A stretch of DNA of 64,000 bases from the NCBI RefSeq assembly GCF_000722875.1, contig NZ_JFHR01000018.1, positions 30,677 to 94,676 of the forward strand. The letters run 5' to 3'. The notes under the pieces are model-generated. The model was not told the origin of the DNA and ran no database searches. It worked only from the letters and a program-made list of their open reading frames with translations. The DNA is from Sphingobium chlorophenolicum. GTDB lineage: Bacteria > Pseudomonadota > Alphaproteobacteria > Sphingomonadales > Sphingomonadaceae. This document shows, piece after piece, positions 41,065 through 50,056 of the stretch. Position 1 is the stretch's first letter. Every line of letters starts with the position of its first letter. A program made the position numbers and the translations under genes.

Positions 41065-41180
41065 CGGTCGCGGCCGCAGGAAACCGAGTGAAACCGGGGT
41101 CGAACTTTCGAAATTTCCGTTTTTCTTGACCGAAAAGCGCAACTCGATGTACCACGTGCTCAATTGCGAAAGGTGAGCAT

Positions 41181-42383
41181 GTGTCGAAAGGACTCGAGAT
41201 TGAGGAAGCCGAGCGCGTAGTTTCGGTTGCGACGCTCGCGAAACGGACATCGTCCGTCCTCGAAAAGCTGCGGGATTCTGCTCGAAGTGCAAGGGCAGAC
41301 GATCGGCGAGAGCCTACGTTCACGATTACTAAGGCTGCCGAGCTTGTCGGACGCACGCCGGCGGCGATCCGTGATGCGGAAAAGGACGGTCGCTTGCCTG
41401 AGCCGTCTCGTACCGACACCAATCGGCGGGAGCGCTACACGCTGGCGCAGCTGAATGACATGCGTGGCGTCTTCGGAACCCGGCCGTACCGCGCTCCCGG
41501 AGACCCGTGCTGCGTCGTGGCGGTACAGAACTTCAAGGGAGGTGTGGGCAAGTCGACCCTCGCGGTCCACCTCGCGCAGTATCTGGCGATACGGGGTTAC
41601 CGCGTGGCGCTGGTCGACTGCGACAGCCAAGCATCGGCGACGACGCTGTTTGGGTACGTCCCCGACCTCGACCTCGACGAGGATGATACGCTCTACCCGT
41701 TCCTGCGGGAGGGGGAGCGATCCTCACTCGATTATGCGCTTCGGAAGACGCATTTCGATGGTTTGGAGCTCATTCCTGCCAATCTGCGACTCTTCAATTC
41801 GGAGTATGAACTAGCGGCCCGAATGGCTCGCGGCAGCGACGGTTTGCTTGATCGTCTCAAGGAAGGGATCGAGAGTATTTCCGACCGGTTCGACGTGGTA
41901 GTGATGGACCCGCCACCGGCCCTCGGCGCTATCTCGCTGTCGGTGCTGCGTGCCGCCAACGCGCTGGTAGTACCGGTTCCGCCCACGGTCATGGATTTTT
42001 CGTCGACCGCCGCGTTCCTCTCGATGCTCGACGAGACGATCGAGCAATTGGCCGAACGGGGGCTCGCTCCGGAGCTCCAGTTTTTGAGATTTGTGGCGTC
42101 AAAAGTCGACGAGAACAAGTCGATGCAGAAGGAGCTACTGCATCTGATGCGCACCCTTTTTGGGCACGCAATGGTCCGGACGCCGCTCAAGGACTCAGCT
42201 GAGATTGACAACGCGACAGCACGACTCATGACAGTCTATGAGCTGGACGGTCCCGCCACCAGTTCGGCAGTCCGCAACCGCTGCTTGGGATATCTCGATG
42301 GTGTGAATTCGGAGATTGAGGTCGATATTCGGTCGATGTGGCCGAGCCATCAAGCAGCGCTGCGGAAGGCGGCGCTGGCGTGA
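41181..42383 (+). CDS. parA: ParA-type partition ATPase
   Basis: 400 residues from a GTG at 41181 with an AAAGGTGAGC ribosome site. An N-terminal helix-turn-helix region (FTITKAAELVGRTPAAIRDAEKDGRLPEP) is followed by the ATPase: QNFKGGVGKSTLAVHLAQ (deviant Walker A), VALVDCDSQASATTLFG and VVMDPPPALGAIS. This is the large type Ia ParA, which can also repress its own operon. It lies between two groups of parS and is followed by parB 80 nt downstream. Confidence 0.92.
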   Translation: MSKGLEIEEAERVVSVATLAKRTSSVLEKLRDSARSARADDRREPTFTITKAAELVGRTPAAIRDAEKDGRLPEPSRTDTNRRERYTLAQLNDMRGVFGTRPYRAPGDPCCVVAVQNFKGGVGKSTLAVHLAQYLAIRGYRVALVDCDSQASATTLFGYVPDLDLDEDDTLYPFLREGERSSLDYALRKTHFDGLELIPANLRLFNSEYELAARMARGSDGLLDRLKEGIESISDRFDVVVMDPPPALGAISLSVLRAANALVVPVPPTVMDFSSTAAFLSMLDETIEQLAERGLAPELQFLRFVASKVDENKSMQKELLHLMRTLFGHAMVRTPLKDSAEIDNATARLMTVYELDGPATSSAVRNRCLGYLDGVNSEIEVDIRSMWPSHQAALRKAALA

Positions 42384-42390
42384 GAAGGGG

Positions 42391-42412
42391 AAAATTGCAC
42401 GCGTGCAATTTT
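42391..42412. other. parS-like palindrome 2
   Basis: A perfect 22-bp palindrome with the core AATTGCACGCGTGCAATT, 8 nt after the parA stop. Confidence 0.8.
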
Positions 42413-42428
42413 GCCGGAACAGGGAACG

Positions 42429-42444
42429 ATTGCACGCGTGCAAT
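42429..42444. other. parS-like palindrome 3
   Basis: ATTGCACGCGTGCAAT, the shortest copy, 20 nt before parB. Confidence 0.75.
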
Positions 42445-42463
42445 TCGCTAGAAGGAGGCTCGA

Positions 42464-43477
42464 ATGAGCAGGAAGAACACCGGCTTTGCAGCCGATCTGG
42501 CGGCCGGCATCGACCTGTCCGAGGAGGCTGCTCCGCAGCGCCGCTCAGGGCTCGCGTCGAATGTCCTGACTGGCCGATCCAACAGGTTGGCCGACCTCGC
42601 CTCCGGAGCGATCGTGAATCGGACGCATGAGCTCGTTGACCCCGCTCGTTGCCGGATGTGGGCAGGGCACAATCGCGACTACGCGCTGCTAACTGAGGAG
42701 CGGTGTGCCGACCTAATCGAGAGCATCAAGGCGCAAGGGCGCCAAGAAATGCCTGCGATCGTGCGGCGGGTGTCGGGCGATCCGACACACGATTTCGAAG
42801 TGATTTGCGGTGCGCGGCGGCACTGGTCAATAAGCTGGCTTCGGGCTCACAACTACCCCGACTTCAAGTTCCTCGTCGACGTCCGCGAGATCGGCGATGA
42901 GGAAGCGTTCCGCCTTGCCGACATCGAGAACCGGGCCCGCGATGATCTAACCGATCTGGAGCGGGCGAGGGACTATCTCCGTGCGCTCGACCTCTACTAC
43001 GACGGCCGTCAGAAGACGATGGCAGAGCGCCTGAACGTCACCGAGAGCTGGCTCACCCGCTACCTCGATCTTGCTCGCCTTCCGGTCGAGCTGACGCGCG
43101 CTTTCGCCAATCCTCAAGAACTTGGCGTCCGCAACGCCATCGCGCTCAAGGGACTGCTGAAGCCTGAGGAGCGCAAGGCGAGGGCGTTCGCGGAAGCAGG
43201 GCGCATCGCCGAGGCTCGCGAAGCCGGTGGACCGATGCAATCGGTGGTCGATACCATCAAACAGCTGAGCCTCGCCGTTGACCCCCCCAAGAGGTCAGGA
43301 TCCCCCAAGAAGTCAGGAAAGCCCGAAACGGTCTCGACGCCGGCCGGTAAGCCGATCCTCCGGATCGATGGCGCTGACCGGAAGGGCGTCCGGCTCACAT
43401 TGCTCAACAAGGGCGGTGCATCGCGTCAGGAGGCCGAGGACGCCCTCAAGGCGATCCTAGACCAGCATTGGGCCTGA
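42464..43477 (+). CDS. parB: ParB centromere-binding protein
   Basis: A 337-residue protein starting MSRKNTGFAADLAAG behind an AAGGAGG site. The ParB CTPase/nuclease-like region shows LTEERCADLIESIKAQGRQE, CGARRHWSISWLRAHNYPDF and ADIENRARDDLTDLERARDYL. An HTH segment follows (TMAERLNVTESWLTRYLDLARL). The C-terminus is a dimerisation region. It should load at the three parS palindromes. Two inverted iterons lie in its coding sequence near 43283-43318, in a Pro/Lys-rich linker that is the least constrained part. Confidence 0.92.
   Translation: MSRKNTGFAADLAAGIDLSEEAAPQRRSGLASNVLTGRSNRLADLASGAIVNRTHELVDPARCRMWAGHNRDYALLTEERCADLIESIKAQGRQEMPAIVRRVSGDPTHDFEVICGARRHWSISWLRAHNYPDFKFLVDVREIGDEEAFRLADIENRARDDLTDLERARDYLRALDLYYDGRQKTMAERLNVTESWLTRYLDLARLPVELTRAFANPQELGVRNAIALKGLLKPEERKARAFAEAGRIAEAREAGGPMQSVVDTIKQLSLAVDPPKRSGSPKKSGKPETVSTPAGKPILRIDGADRKGVRLTLLNKGGASRQEAEDALKAILDQHWA
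43283..43318 (-). repeat. Two inverted iterons inside parB
   Basis: The reverse complements TCCTGACCTCTTGGGGGG (43283-43300) and TCCTGACTTCTTGGGGGA (43301-43318) are tandem 18-bp copies of the oriV iteron (TCCTGACCGCTTGGGGGA), differing at a few positions. They encode part of a Pro/Lys linker in ParB. Confidence 0.75.
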
Positions 43478-44398
43478 TGGCCGCGGGATGCTTGCCAGGA
43501 GCTTCCTGGCGCCCTGAGGGGTAACGCCAAGCAGACGCGCAACGACTGAGGCCTGAAGGCCAGGGTAAGCGACCAGGAGCCGGGCAAGGGCAGGGGTTTT
43601 GCTCCGCTTAGTCACCTTGAGATCGGCTCGACCCCGGCGCACCGCCCGCTCGACGGCTTCGAGTTCGCGCAGACCGTCCGCGGCGGCCGCCGCAAGGGCT
43701 TCGGCAAGAGCCGCAGTAAGCGCGGTAGGGGAGGGGGGGAGGAACTTTGGCAGCAGGGTCAGGGACGGAATCGTGCGGGTCGTAAAACCGCCGCGGTGGA
43801 TCATCCGTGGCATGGCGGCAGCGATCAGCCAGTTTCGATCCCGCGATCGGGGAGGAAGCGCCCATGAACGGCCGTCGACGGTGACGACCTCCGAAGCGTC
43901 GGCCGACACCTGCTCGGTCAGCCGAGATAGTTCGAAGACGCGTTCGGCGACCGCACGCAGATCCGTGTCGGGGAAGGGGGCGTCAGCGGCAGCGCGCACT
44001 TGGCGCCATAATGGACCGAAATGGGCGAGGTCGTCGCGGCCATAGGTTTCGGCCTCGGCGCGATCATCGAGGATGGAGCGCAGGACGTTGAGCGTTGCCC
44101 GGGCGATGGGATCCTGGGCATCCTCGTCCCGGCTCAGGGCGAGGTGGAAGATCGCCGCCACCGAGTATGGATCGTTGAGTCCTTCCGACGCGCGGGGAGG
44201 GGGGCTGCGACCGGCAATCCATGCCTGCAGGTCGCGGACGGAAATGGGCACGCCCGCCAAGCCAGCGAGTGCCGCTGCGCCGGAGAGGCGGGCGCGGGCC
44301 AGGTAGATGTCAGCGCAGGCGCTGTTGTGCAATCGGCCGTCGAGCCGACCAAGGAGCAGCAGGCCATCGTCGGCACGGAGGTTCTGAAGCCGATCCAT
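43457..44398 (-). CDS. HTH-domain plasmid protein (DUF1612/RHE_PE00001-like)
   Basis: 313 residues from the ATG at 44398. The N-terminal half is helical with DIYLARARLSGAAALAGLAGVPI and DPYSVAAIFHLALSRDEDAQ; the C-terminal third is basic and ends in an HTH-like LLVAYPGLQASVVARLLGVTPQGARKLLASI. The architecture recalls RHE_PE00001-type proteins next to recombinase genes of rhizobial plasmids; the name is from memory. It is divergent from the recombinase and shares a 160-nt region with it, so it could be its partner or regulator. Confidence 0.45.
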   Translation of the reverse strand: MDRLQNLRADDGLLLLGRLDGRLHNSACADIYLARARLSGAAALAGLAGVPISVRDLQAWIAGRSPPPRASEGLNDPYSVAAIFHLALSRDEDAQDPIARATLNVLRSILDDRAEAETYGRDDLAHFGPLWRQVRAAADAPFPDTDLRAVAERVFELSRLTEQVSADASEVVTVDGRSWALPPRSRDRNWLIAAAMPRMIHRGGFTTRTIPSLTLLPKFLPPSPTALTAALAEALAAAAADGLRELEAVERAVRRGRADLKVTKRSKTPALARLLVAYPGLQASVVARLLGVTPQGARKLLASIPRPSGPMLV

Positions 44399-44474
44399 TG
44401 CCCCACGACAGTGCCACTGAAGGAAAACAAAGTCAGCAGTTTGTTTCCACCTCTTGATCTGACAAAATATGCAC

Positions 44475-44498
44475 ATTTGATAATTGCACTTATCACAT
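44475..44498. other. Candidate tyrosine-recombinase crossover site
   Basis: ATTTGATAA (44475-44483), a 6-bp spacer TTGCAC, and TTATCACAT (44490-44498) form a core with 8 of 9 bases symmetrical. Arms of 9 bp around a 6-bp spacer are the layout of dif-, cer- and Xer-type sites. It lies in the region between the recombinase and the divergent HTH gene. Confidence 0.6.
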
Positions 44499-44560
44499 AA
44501 GCGTGTTTGACCTGTCATTATAAGGTGCGGTACAAGCGCCGCCGAGGAGCGTGGCGCGTC

Positions 44561-45799
44561 GTGAGCATCGAAACCGCCCAGGAAGGGCTGAAAAGCGCTG
44601 TAGCGCCCGCTGAGGTGGTGCTGCCGGCCGTCAGGGCGTCGGCCGACCTCGCCTGGACGGTCGTGCACATGCGCGCCGGCGAGCGCATCACCGTCAACGA
44701 GGCGCTGATCGCCGCCTATCAGGCTGCCTCTTCGCCCCACAGCATCCGCGCACTCAGATCCGACATCGAAGCGTTCGATACCTGGTGTCGGCGCACCAAT
44801 CGGATCGCCCTGCCGGCAACGGCCGAGACCGTCGCCGATTATCTCGATGCGCGGGCAGGGAAGGGGAGCCGGCCTGCCTCGCTCTCCCGCTACAAGGCGT
44901 CGATCGCCAAGATCCATCAGCTGCTCGATCTCAAGGATCCGACCTCGGCTCCGTTGGTCAAGCTGCGCCTGGCGGCGGTGCGGCGCGAGAAGGGCGCTGC
45001 CCAGAAGCAGGCGCGGCCATTGCGGTTCAAGGGGCGGGTGCGCGACGTCGAGCGCGACCAGGCACGCGGGCTCAACATTCGCGCGCTGCTCGAGAGCTGC
45101 GCGGACGATCTGCCGGGGCTGCGCGACCGCGCGCTGCTGTCCACCGCCTACGACACAGGGCTGCGTGCTTCCGAGCTGGTCGCAGTTGCGATCGAGCATA
45201 TCGAGGAGGCGATCGATCCCGAGGCGCGACTGCTGCAGATCCTCCGCAGCAAAGGTGATCAGGACGGGGAGGGGGCGACCGCCTACCTCAGTCCGCGCTC
45301 CGTTGCGGCGATCGCGGCCTGGACCGAGGCGGCTGAGATCACCGCAGGAGCGCTGTTCCGGCGGGTGCAGGTACGGCGTTACAAGGCCCGCGCGGCTGTG
45401 CGCGGTCGGCCGATCGACAGCATCTCGGGCAGAGAGACCTGGGATCTGCGCAAGACGCTCTCCAAGCCGGCGGTGAAGGCGCGCGTCGAATACGACATCG
45501 GCACCGTGGCGCTGCACCCGGGTTCGATCGGACCCATCTTCCGGTCGATCATCCAACGCGCGTTTGACCGCGGCGCGCTGCCTGACCTCACGGCTGAGGA
45601 TCTGGCACGGTTGCTCAGAGGGATCAGCGCGCACTCGACGCGGATCGGGCTCAATCAAGACCTGTTTGCGAGCGGTGAGAATCTTGCAGGGATCATGGAT
45701 ACTTTGCGGTGGAAATCGCCACGGATGCCACTCGCCTACAACCGGAACTTGGCTGCTGAACAGGGTGCTGCGGGACGCCTCATAGCGAAGATCGGCTAG
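44561..45799 (+). CDS. Tyrosine recombinase/integrase
   Basis: About 412 residues from a GTG at 44561 preceded by GGAG. The frame is open to a TTG at 44507, but that start would run over the promoter and core site. The SAM-like N-domain spans about 30-130. The catalytic domain shows the first Arg in YDTGLRASELVAVAIEH, a Lys (RSKGDQDGEG) and the C-terminal HSTRIGLNQDL with the Tyr in WKSPRMPLAYNRN. It may resolve plasmid multimers at the nearby core site or integrate the element. Length fits a resolvase-type recombinase of large plasmids. Confidence 0.82.
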   Translation: MSIETAQEGLKSAVAPAEVVLPAVRASADLAWTVVHMRAGERITVNEALIAAYQAASSPHSIRALRSDIEAFDTWCRRTNRIALPATAETVADYLDARAGKGSRPASLSRYKASIAKIHQLLDLKDPTSAPLVKLRLAAVRREKGAAQKQARPLRFKGRVRDVERDQARGLNIRALLESCADDLPGLRDRALLSTAYDTGLRASELVAVAIEHIEEAIDPEARLLQILRSKGDQDGEGATAYLSPRSVAAIAAWTEAAEITAGALFRRVQVRRYKARAAVRGRPIDSISGRETWDLRKTLSKPAVKARVEYDIGTVALHPGSIGPIFRSIIQRAFDRGALPDLTAEDLARLLRGISAHSTRIGLNQDLFASGENLAGIMDTLRWKSPRMPLAYNRNLAAEQGAAGRLIAKIG

Positions 45800-45885
45800 C
45801 GCGTAGGCGCGCAATGATTCAAACGCGTGGTCTCTTGCCTCCGTGGAGGGCAAAGTGAAGGGGGGCGTATGGAAACGACACAGCA

Positions 45886-46140
45886 ATGACGCGCCCTTCG
45901 CCATCTCGACGTAAGGCGAAACTCCAACCTCGACCGCCCGACTGTATCATCCTTGCTGGTCGCGGTTACTCCAACAAACAGATCGCTCTTGCCTTCGCGC
46001 TCACGCCGCGCACCGTCGATGGGTATCTCACCGAGGCGCGTCGCCTCTTTGAAGCGCATGATCGCACCGAGCTGGTGGTGAGCGCCGTGCTCGCCGGCGA
46101 CGTGGGATTGGACGAACTTCACCACCGTCTACCCGAGTAA
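45886..46140 (+). CDS. Small LuxR-type HTH protein
   Basis: An 84-residue protein. The centre CIILAGRGYSNKQIALAFALTPRTVDGYLTEARRLF is a GerE/LuxR helix-turn-helix. There is no receiver or ligand domain, so it is a stand-alone regulator or DNA-binding accessory. It follows the recombinase by 86 nt on the same strand and may regulate it. Confidence 0.65.
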   Translation: MTRPSPSRRKAKLQPRPPDCIILAGRGYSNKQIALAFALTPRTVDGYLTEARRLFEAHDRTELVVSAVLAGDVGLDELHHRLPE

Positions 46141-46410
46141 TCACTCGGTCTATTTCGACTACCGCTCCGCTGTTTCCTTCGTGCGTGCAACACGAACGGG
46201 AGCAACCCACATGATCTGCATCATCGACCATCACCTTGCGCCGGAAAAACAGACTGCTGCTGCAATTCATGTTCGCCGACCGCAGACTTCTGTTCGTCAA
46301 ACTGTTCGGATGAGATGTACCCGTGGTCGAGGACGCTTTACGAGATTGACCAGTTCGCCACAGCCCATACCGTCTACGCCGTCGCAGTCGACAACGCTGG
46401 TGAGCACGAG

Positions 46411-46502
46411 GCCTCGCCGTGACGGGTCCTCCGCCATCATCCAGGTGCTTTGGCCAAGTGCGGGCACGGCAGTGCCGTCAGGGAGTGCGATTGTTTTCTT
46501 AC
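46411..46502 (-). pseudogene. Remnant of an aldo/keto reductase N-terminus
   Basis: The minus strand encodes KKTIALPDGTAVPALGQSTW and MMAEDPSRRG, which match the start of aldo/keto reductases (ALPDGTxVPALGQGTWxMGEDP). The reading is lost after SRRG and no ATG leads it. It is a fragment between the plasmid core and the metabolic island; the rest of 46141-46632 contains no gene that I can support. Confidence 0.55.
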
Positions 46503-46632
46503 TGCCCCAACGCGTGAGATGCCATCGGGTTACTAGGGTAGCAGCAAATCGGCCCGCGGGTGGTTAGCTTCTCGAACGCGACCGATCTTGGAGTTGCCGT
46601 ACAACTTTTGCAAACGTGGTACGGAAACCTTC

Positions 46633-47586
46633 TCAATCATTTTTGGAGGCACGCCACCTATCTAGAAGAACCGCTAGGATGATCACCGTGCCTGTTACTA
46701 TCCGTTTGACCGGCTCGCTGACCCCGATTTGAGCCAGACCGCTCTGAAGGACAGCAATCAACAACACGCCGATAAATCCACCAATAACCGACCCCCGCCC
46801 CCCCATTAAGCTCGTGCCGCCAATGACCGCTGCGGCAATCGCAGACAGTTCGAGGCCCGTTCCCGCATTGGGGTCGGCTGCCGCGAGGTAGGCGGCGTTG
46901 AAGACACCGCCGAGCCCGGCGAGTGCACCAGAAATCGCGAAGGCGGCCAGCTTGTAGGGCTTGGTCGAGATACCCGCGGCACGCGCGGCTGCTTCGCGAG
47001 TGCCAATAGCTAGGAGGTATCGGCCGCCGACCGAGCGAGTGATCAACACGTGCGCGATGATGGTGATGCCGATCGCGATCAGGAAAGCCGGGGACAGGCC
47101 AAGGCCGGGAATTGGCAGCGAAAGCCCCTCGATGGACGGGCCGACGAAGATTGTTTGGGAGCCGCTGGAGAGATAGGCGAGGCCCCTGCCTGCCTCAAGA
47201 ACACCTAGGGTGACGATGAAGCTGGGCAGGCCGGCATAGGTGGAAAGCCAACCGCTGGCGCCCCCAAGCAGTAGGCCGGCGATGATGCCGACCAGCATGG
47301 CGACCGGCACGGGCAACGAGTGCGACACAACCATAGTAGCAACTAGCGTCGAACTCAGCGCAACAACCGATCCGACTGAGAGGTCGATCCCGCCGACCAG
47401 CATGACCAGTATCATGCCGATGGTAACGACCATCAATGTCGGTAGCTGGTTGAGCAGGATCTGCGCGGAGCTGGCCGAAAAGAATCCTTCCGACAGAAAG
47501 CCAAAAACTGCCACAATCAGGATGACAGCGATGATGATGAAGTTGTCACGCCCGGTGCGACCAACAGTGCGCATTAGGTCTTTCAT
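46633..47586 (-). CDS. rbsC: Ribose-type ABC transporter permease (RbsC-like)
   Basis: A 317-residue, highly hydrophobic protein with about 9 membrane segments. It has GMILVMLVGGIDLSVGSVVALSS, the RbsC-type signature, plus TYAGLPSFIVTLGVLEAGRG and AVIGGTSLMGGRGSVIGG. It forms the channel of a sugar ABC importer. Its start overlaps the end of rbsA (4 nt), so the operon order is rbsK, rbsB, rbsA, rbsC. Confidence 0.88.
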   Translation of the reverse strand: MKDLMRTVGRTGRDNFIIIAVILIVAVFGFLSEGFFSASSAQILLNQLPTLMVVTIGMILVMLVGGIDLSVGSVVALSSTLVATMVVSHSLPVPVAMLVGIIAGLLLGGASGWLSTYAGLPSFIVTLGVLEAGRGLAYLSSGSQTIFVGPSIEGLSLPIPGLGLSPAFLIAIGITIIAHVLITRSVGGRYLLAIGTREAAARAAGISTKPYKLAAFAISGALAGLGGVFNAAYLAAADPNAGTGLELSAIAAAVIGGTSLMGGRGSVIGGFIGVLLIAVLQSGLAQIGVSEPVKRIVTGTVIILAVLLDRWRASKND

Positions 47587-49109
47587 TGTCCTGTCCCCAG
47601 CTCCCGCGTGTCGTTGCTGCCGGCGTTGCCTCCCACATGAGCCGAAAACGCCGCGGTCATGATCGCCTGCTCGTCCCAGTCGGGACCATTGAACTCACCC
47701 GCCACGCGGCCGCCTGACATCACGACGATGCGGTCGCATGTCATAGTAAGCTCATCCATTTCGCTGGAGGCGATCATCACGGCAGCGCCGGCGCCGGCGA
47801 GCCGCGCGATCTCGTCGAAGATATCCGTCTTGGCGGCGACATCGACGCCGCGGCCTGGCTCATCGAGGAGCAGCACCGGCGTTTCTTCCATCAGCCAGCG
47901 CCCGAGAATGACCTTCTGCTGGTTCCCGCCGCTCAGTTGGTCGATCGGCTGATCGAGGCCGGCACTGCGAATGTTGAGGAGGTTGCGAACCTCACTCGCG
48001 CGGCGGTAGACCCAGCTGCCGGGGATCCAGCGGTGCGCTCGAAGCGCGGGTAGCGACATGTTGAAGGCAACGCCGTGGCCGGCAAAGATGCCGCTCATCT
48101 TGCGGTCCTCCGGCACGTAGCCAATCCCGGCTGCGACAGCGTCCGCCGGCGTCGAGAGCGTTACCGCTCCGCCGTCCGTCACTCGCTCGCAAGTTCCGCT
48201 TGTGCGAGCATCGATCCCCATGATGGCCTTGATGAGTTCGGTTCGGCCGGCGCCGGCCAAGCCAGCCAGACCGACGATCTCGCCGGCATTGATCTCCAGC
48301 GAGATCGGATGTGGCAGGGCCTTGGTCGTGATGTCGGAGATGCGCAGCATCGGCGTGGGCAGGAGCGATGGTCGCGCGCGCTTCTCGCGTCTTGCGAAGC
48401 GCCCCGCCATGGCTTCGATCATGTCCGGGATGGTGAGGTCGCCGCACGCTCTGGTGAGGATCATCTCTCCATCGCGAAGCACAGAGATTGTTTGGCAAAC
48501 CGACTTCAGGTCTTCGAGCCGATGACTGACGTAGATCACAACCACGCCCTGAGCGGCCTTTGCCTTGATCAGCTCGTGGATGAGGTCCGCCTGTTCGCGC
48601 GAGAGTGCGGCGGTCGGCTCGTCGAGCATCAGCAGATGTGTGCCATGCCACGAGGCTCTGGCAATCTCGAGGAGCTGCTGTTCGGCAAGTGACAGCTCCG
48701 CCGCCGGGGTCGCCGGCGAGAGCTGCGTAAGACCGACGGTCGATAGAAGGCTGCGCGCCTCCTTGTCCTGTTGCGCCTTGTCAATAAGCCCGAGGCGGGA
48801 TGGGAATTTCGAGAGCGACAGGTTTTCCGCCGCGGTCAGCGTCTCGATGGTGCTCAACTCCTGGGTCGCGAGCGCGACGCCTGCGTCGAGTGCCTGCCGG
48901 ACCGAACTTGGCCGGTAAGGCCGGTCATCCAGGATGATCTCGCCGCCATCGGCATCGAGGTTCCCTGCTAGGATATTGAGAAGAGTCGACTTACCGGCAC
49001 CGTTCTCTCCGACCAATCCGCGTATCTCACCGCATTGAATGTCGAGGCTGATCGAGCGAAGAACCGGCGCCGCGAAAGCCTTGGAGAGATTGACGATGCT
49101 GAGCCCCAT
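47583..49109 (-). CDS. rbsA: Ribose-type ABC transporter ATPase (RbsA-like)
   Basis: A 508-residue protein with two ABC domains. The first has GENGAGKSTLLNILAG near residue 36, the signature SLAEQQLLEIARA and MLDEPTAALS. The second has GLAGAGRTELIKAIMG near 283 and LSGGNQQKVILGRWL, with LLLDEPGRGVDV. This tandem layout is that of RbsA/MglA transporters. It starts 14 nt after the rbsB stop, overlaps rbsC, and energises uptake of ribose or a similar sugar. Confidence 0.9.
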   Translation of the reverse strand: MGLSIVNLSKAFAAPVLRSISLDIQCGEIRGLVGENGAGKSTLLNILAGNLDADGGEIILDDRPYRPSSVRQALDAGVALATQELSTIETLTAAENLSLSKFPSRLGLIDKAQQDKEARSLLSTVGLTQLSPATPAAELSLAEQQLLEIARASWHGTHLLMLDEPTAALSREQADLIHELIKAKAAQGVVVIYVSHRLEDLKSVCQTISVLRDGEMILTRACGDLTIPDMIEAMAGRFARREKRARPSLLPTPMLRISDITTKALPHPISLEINAGEIVGLAGLAGAGRTELIKAIMGIDARTSGTCERVTDGGAVTLSTPADAVAAGIGYVPEDRKMSGIFAGHGVAFNMSLPALRAHRWIPGSWVYRRASEVRNLLNIRSAGLDQPIDQLSGGNQQKVILGRWLMEETPVLLLDEPGRGVDVAAKTDIFDEIARLAGAGAAVMIASSEMDELTMTCDRIVVMSGGRVAGEFNGPDWDEQAIMTAAFSAHVGGNAGSNDTRELGTGQ

Positions 49110-49123
49110 GGTCTTCTCCCGGA

Positions 49124-50056
49124 TTAATGCCGTTTGGCCGTTCGGGCGGTGATGAGGTCGACCGGCGTCTCGAGATCGGGCAGGGGCGCGTCCGATTGGA
49201 TGGCTTTCAGTGCATAATTAACCCCAAACACGCCGATTTGCGCGCCATGCTGATCGGCGGTGGCGGCAACCGCGCCGCTGTCCAGCAGGGGCCGGATTGC
49301 TTCGACATTGTCAAATCCCGTGATGACGACGTTGCGGCGCGCCTGCCCAACGGCTGAAGCGATCCCGAGCGCCATGCTGTCATTCGCCGCGAAGATCGCC
49401 TTCAGGTGGGGGTATCGAATGAGGAGCGCTCCGGCAATCTCAGAGGCGCGCGCCTGATCCCAGGACGCGCTTTGCTGGCTGACAATCTTGAGCCTTGCCG
49501 CAAGCGCCGCGTCCTCGAGGCCCATGCGCCGCGCGCGCGAATTCTCCGCTGTCGGGATGCCCTCTATGATTGCAACCTCGTCCGACGCCTTAAGGTTTGC
49601 AGCGGCATGGGCGCCAACCTTGCTCGCGCCTTTCCGATTGTCGGGGCCGACGAAGGGAATCGTGACACCATATTGTCGCAGGATGGCAGGATCGAGCCGA
49701 TTATCGATGTTGATGACCTTAATTCCCTGGCGGATCGCACGCGAAAGAGCAGGAATGACTGCTTTGGAGTCTGCCGGCGCGATTACGATGGCCTTGACGC
49801 GCATCGCGATCATCTGATCGAGGATCGCAACCTGCTGCGCGAGGTCGTTCTCATTGCGGGTGCCATTTAGGAGCAGGCGATATTCGTCCTGCCGCTTATC
49901 GTGATCGGAGCGCACGCCCTCGGCCATCGTCACGAAAAAGCTGTTGGCCAGTGATTTCATGACCACCGCTATCATCGGCGGGCGCTGTTCGCTCCTGTCC
50001 TGCGAACAGGCGGTAAGGAACAGGGTCAGGATGAACGCCGTAGCCGCCTTTTTCAT
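49124..50056 (-). CDS. rbsB: Sugar-binding lipoprotein of the ABC importer (RbsB-like)
   Basis: A 310-residue protein with a lipoprotein signal (MKKAATAFILTLFLTACSQ; lipobox LTAC). The mature part is a periplasmic-binding-protein fold: IAVVMKSLANSFFVTMAEGV, VKAIVIAPADSKAVIPAL, and FAANDSMALGIASAVGQA. In Gram-negatives such binding proteins are usually soluble; the lipid anchor is less usual but seen. Ligand is probably ribose, given the ribokinase. It overlaps rbsK by 4 nt (ATGA). Confidence 0.85.
   Translation of the reverse strand: MKKAATAFILTLFLTACSQDRSEQRPPMIAVVMKSLANSFFVTMAEGVRSDHDKRQDEYRLLLNGTRNENDLAQQVAILDQMIAMRVKAIVIAPADSKAVIPALSRAIRQGIKVINIDNRLDPAILRQYGVTIPFVGPDNRKGASKVGAHAAANLKASDEVAIIEGIPTAENSRARRMGLEDAALAARLKIVSQQSASWDQARASEIAGALLIRYPHLKAIFAANDSMALGIASAVGQARRNVVITGFDNVEAIRPLLDSGAVAATADQHGAQIGVFGVNYALKAIQSDAPLPDLETPVDLITARTAKRH

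Noticed and set aside
44399..45904. Leftward extension of the HTH gene across the recombinase
   Set aside because: It is antisense to clear recombinase motifs; the ATG at 44398 is the sensible start.
46181..46567. Rightward ORF in the gap before rbsC
   Set aside because: It is antisense to the aldo/keto reductase remnant and resembles no protein.
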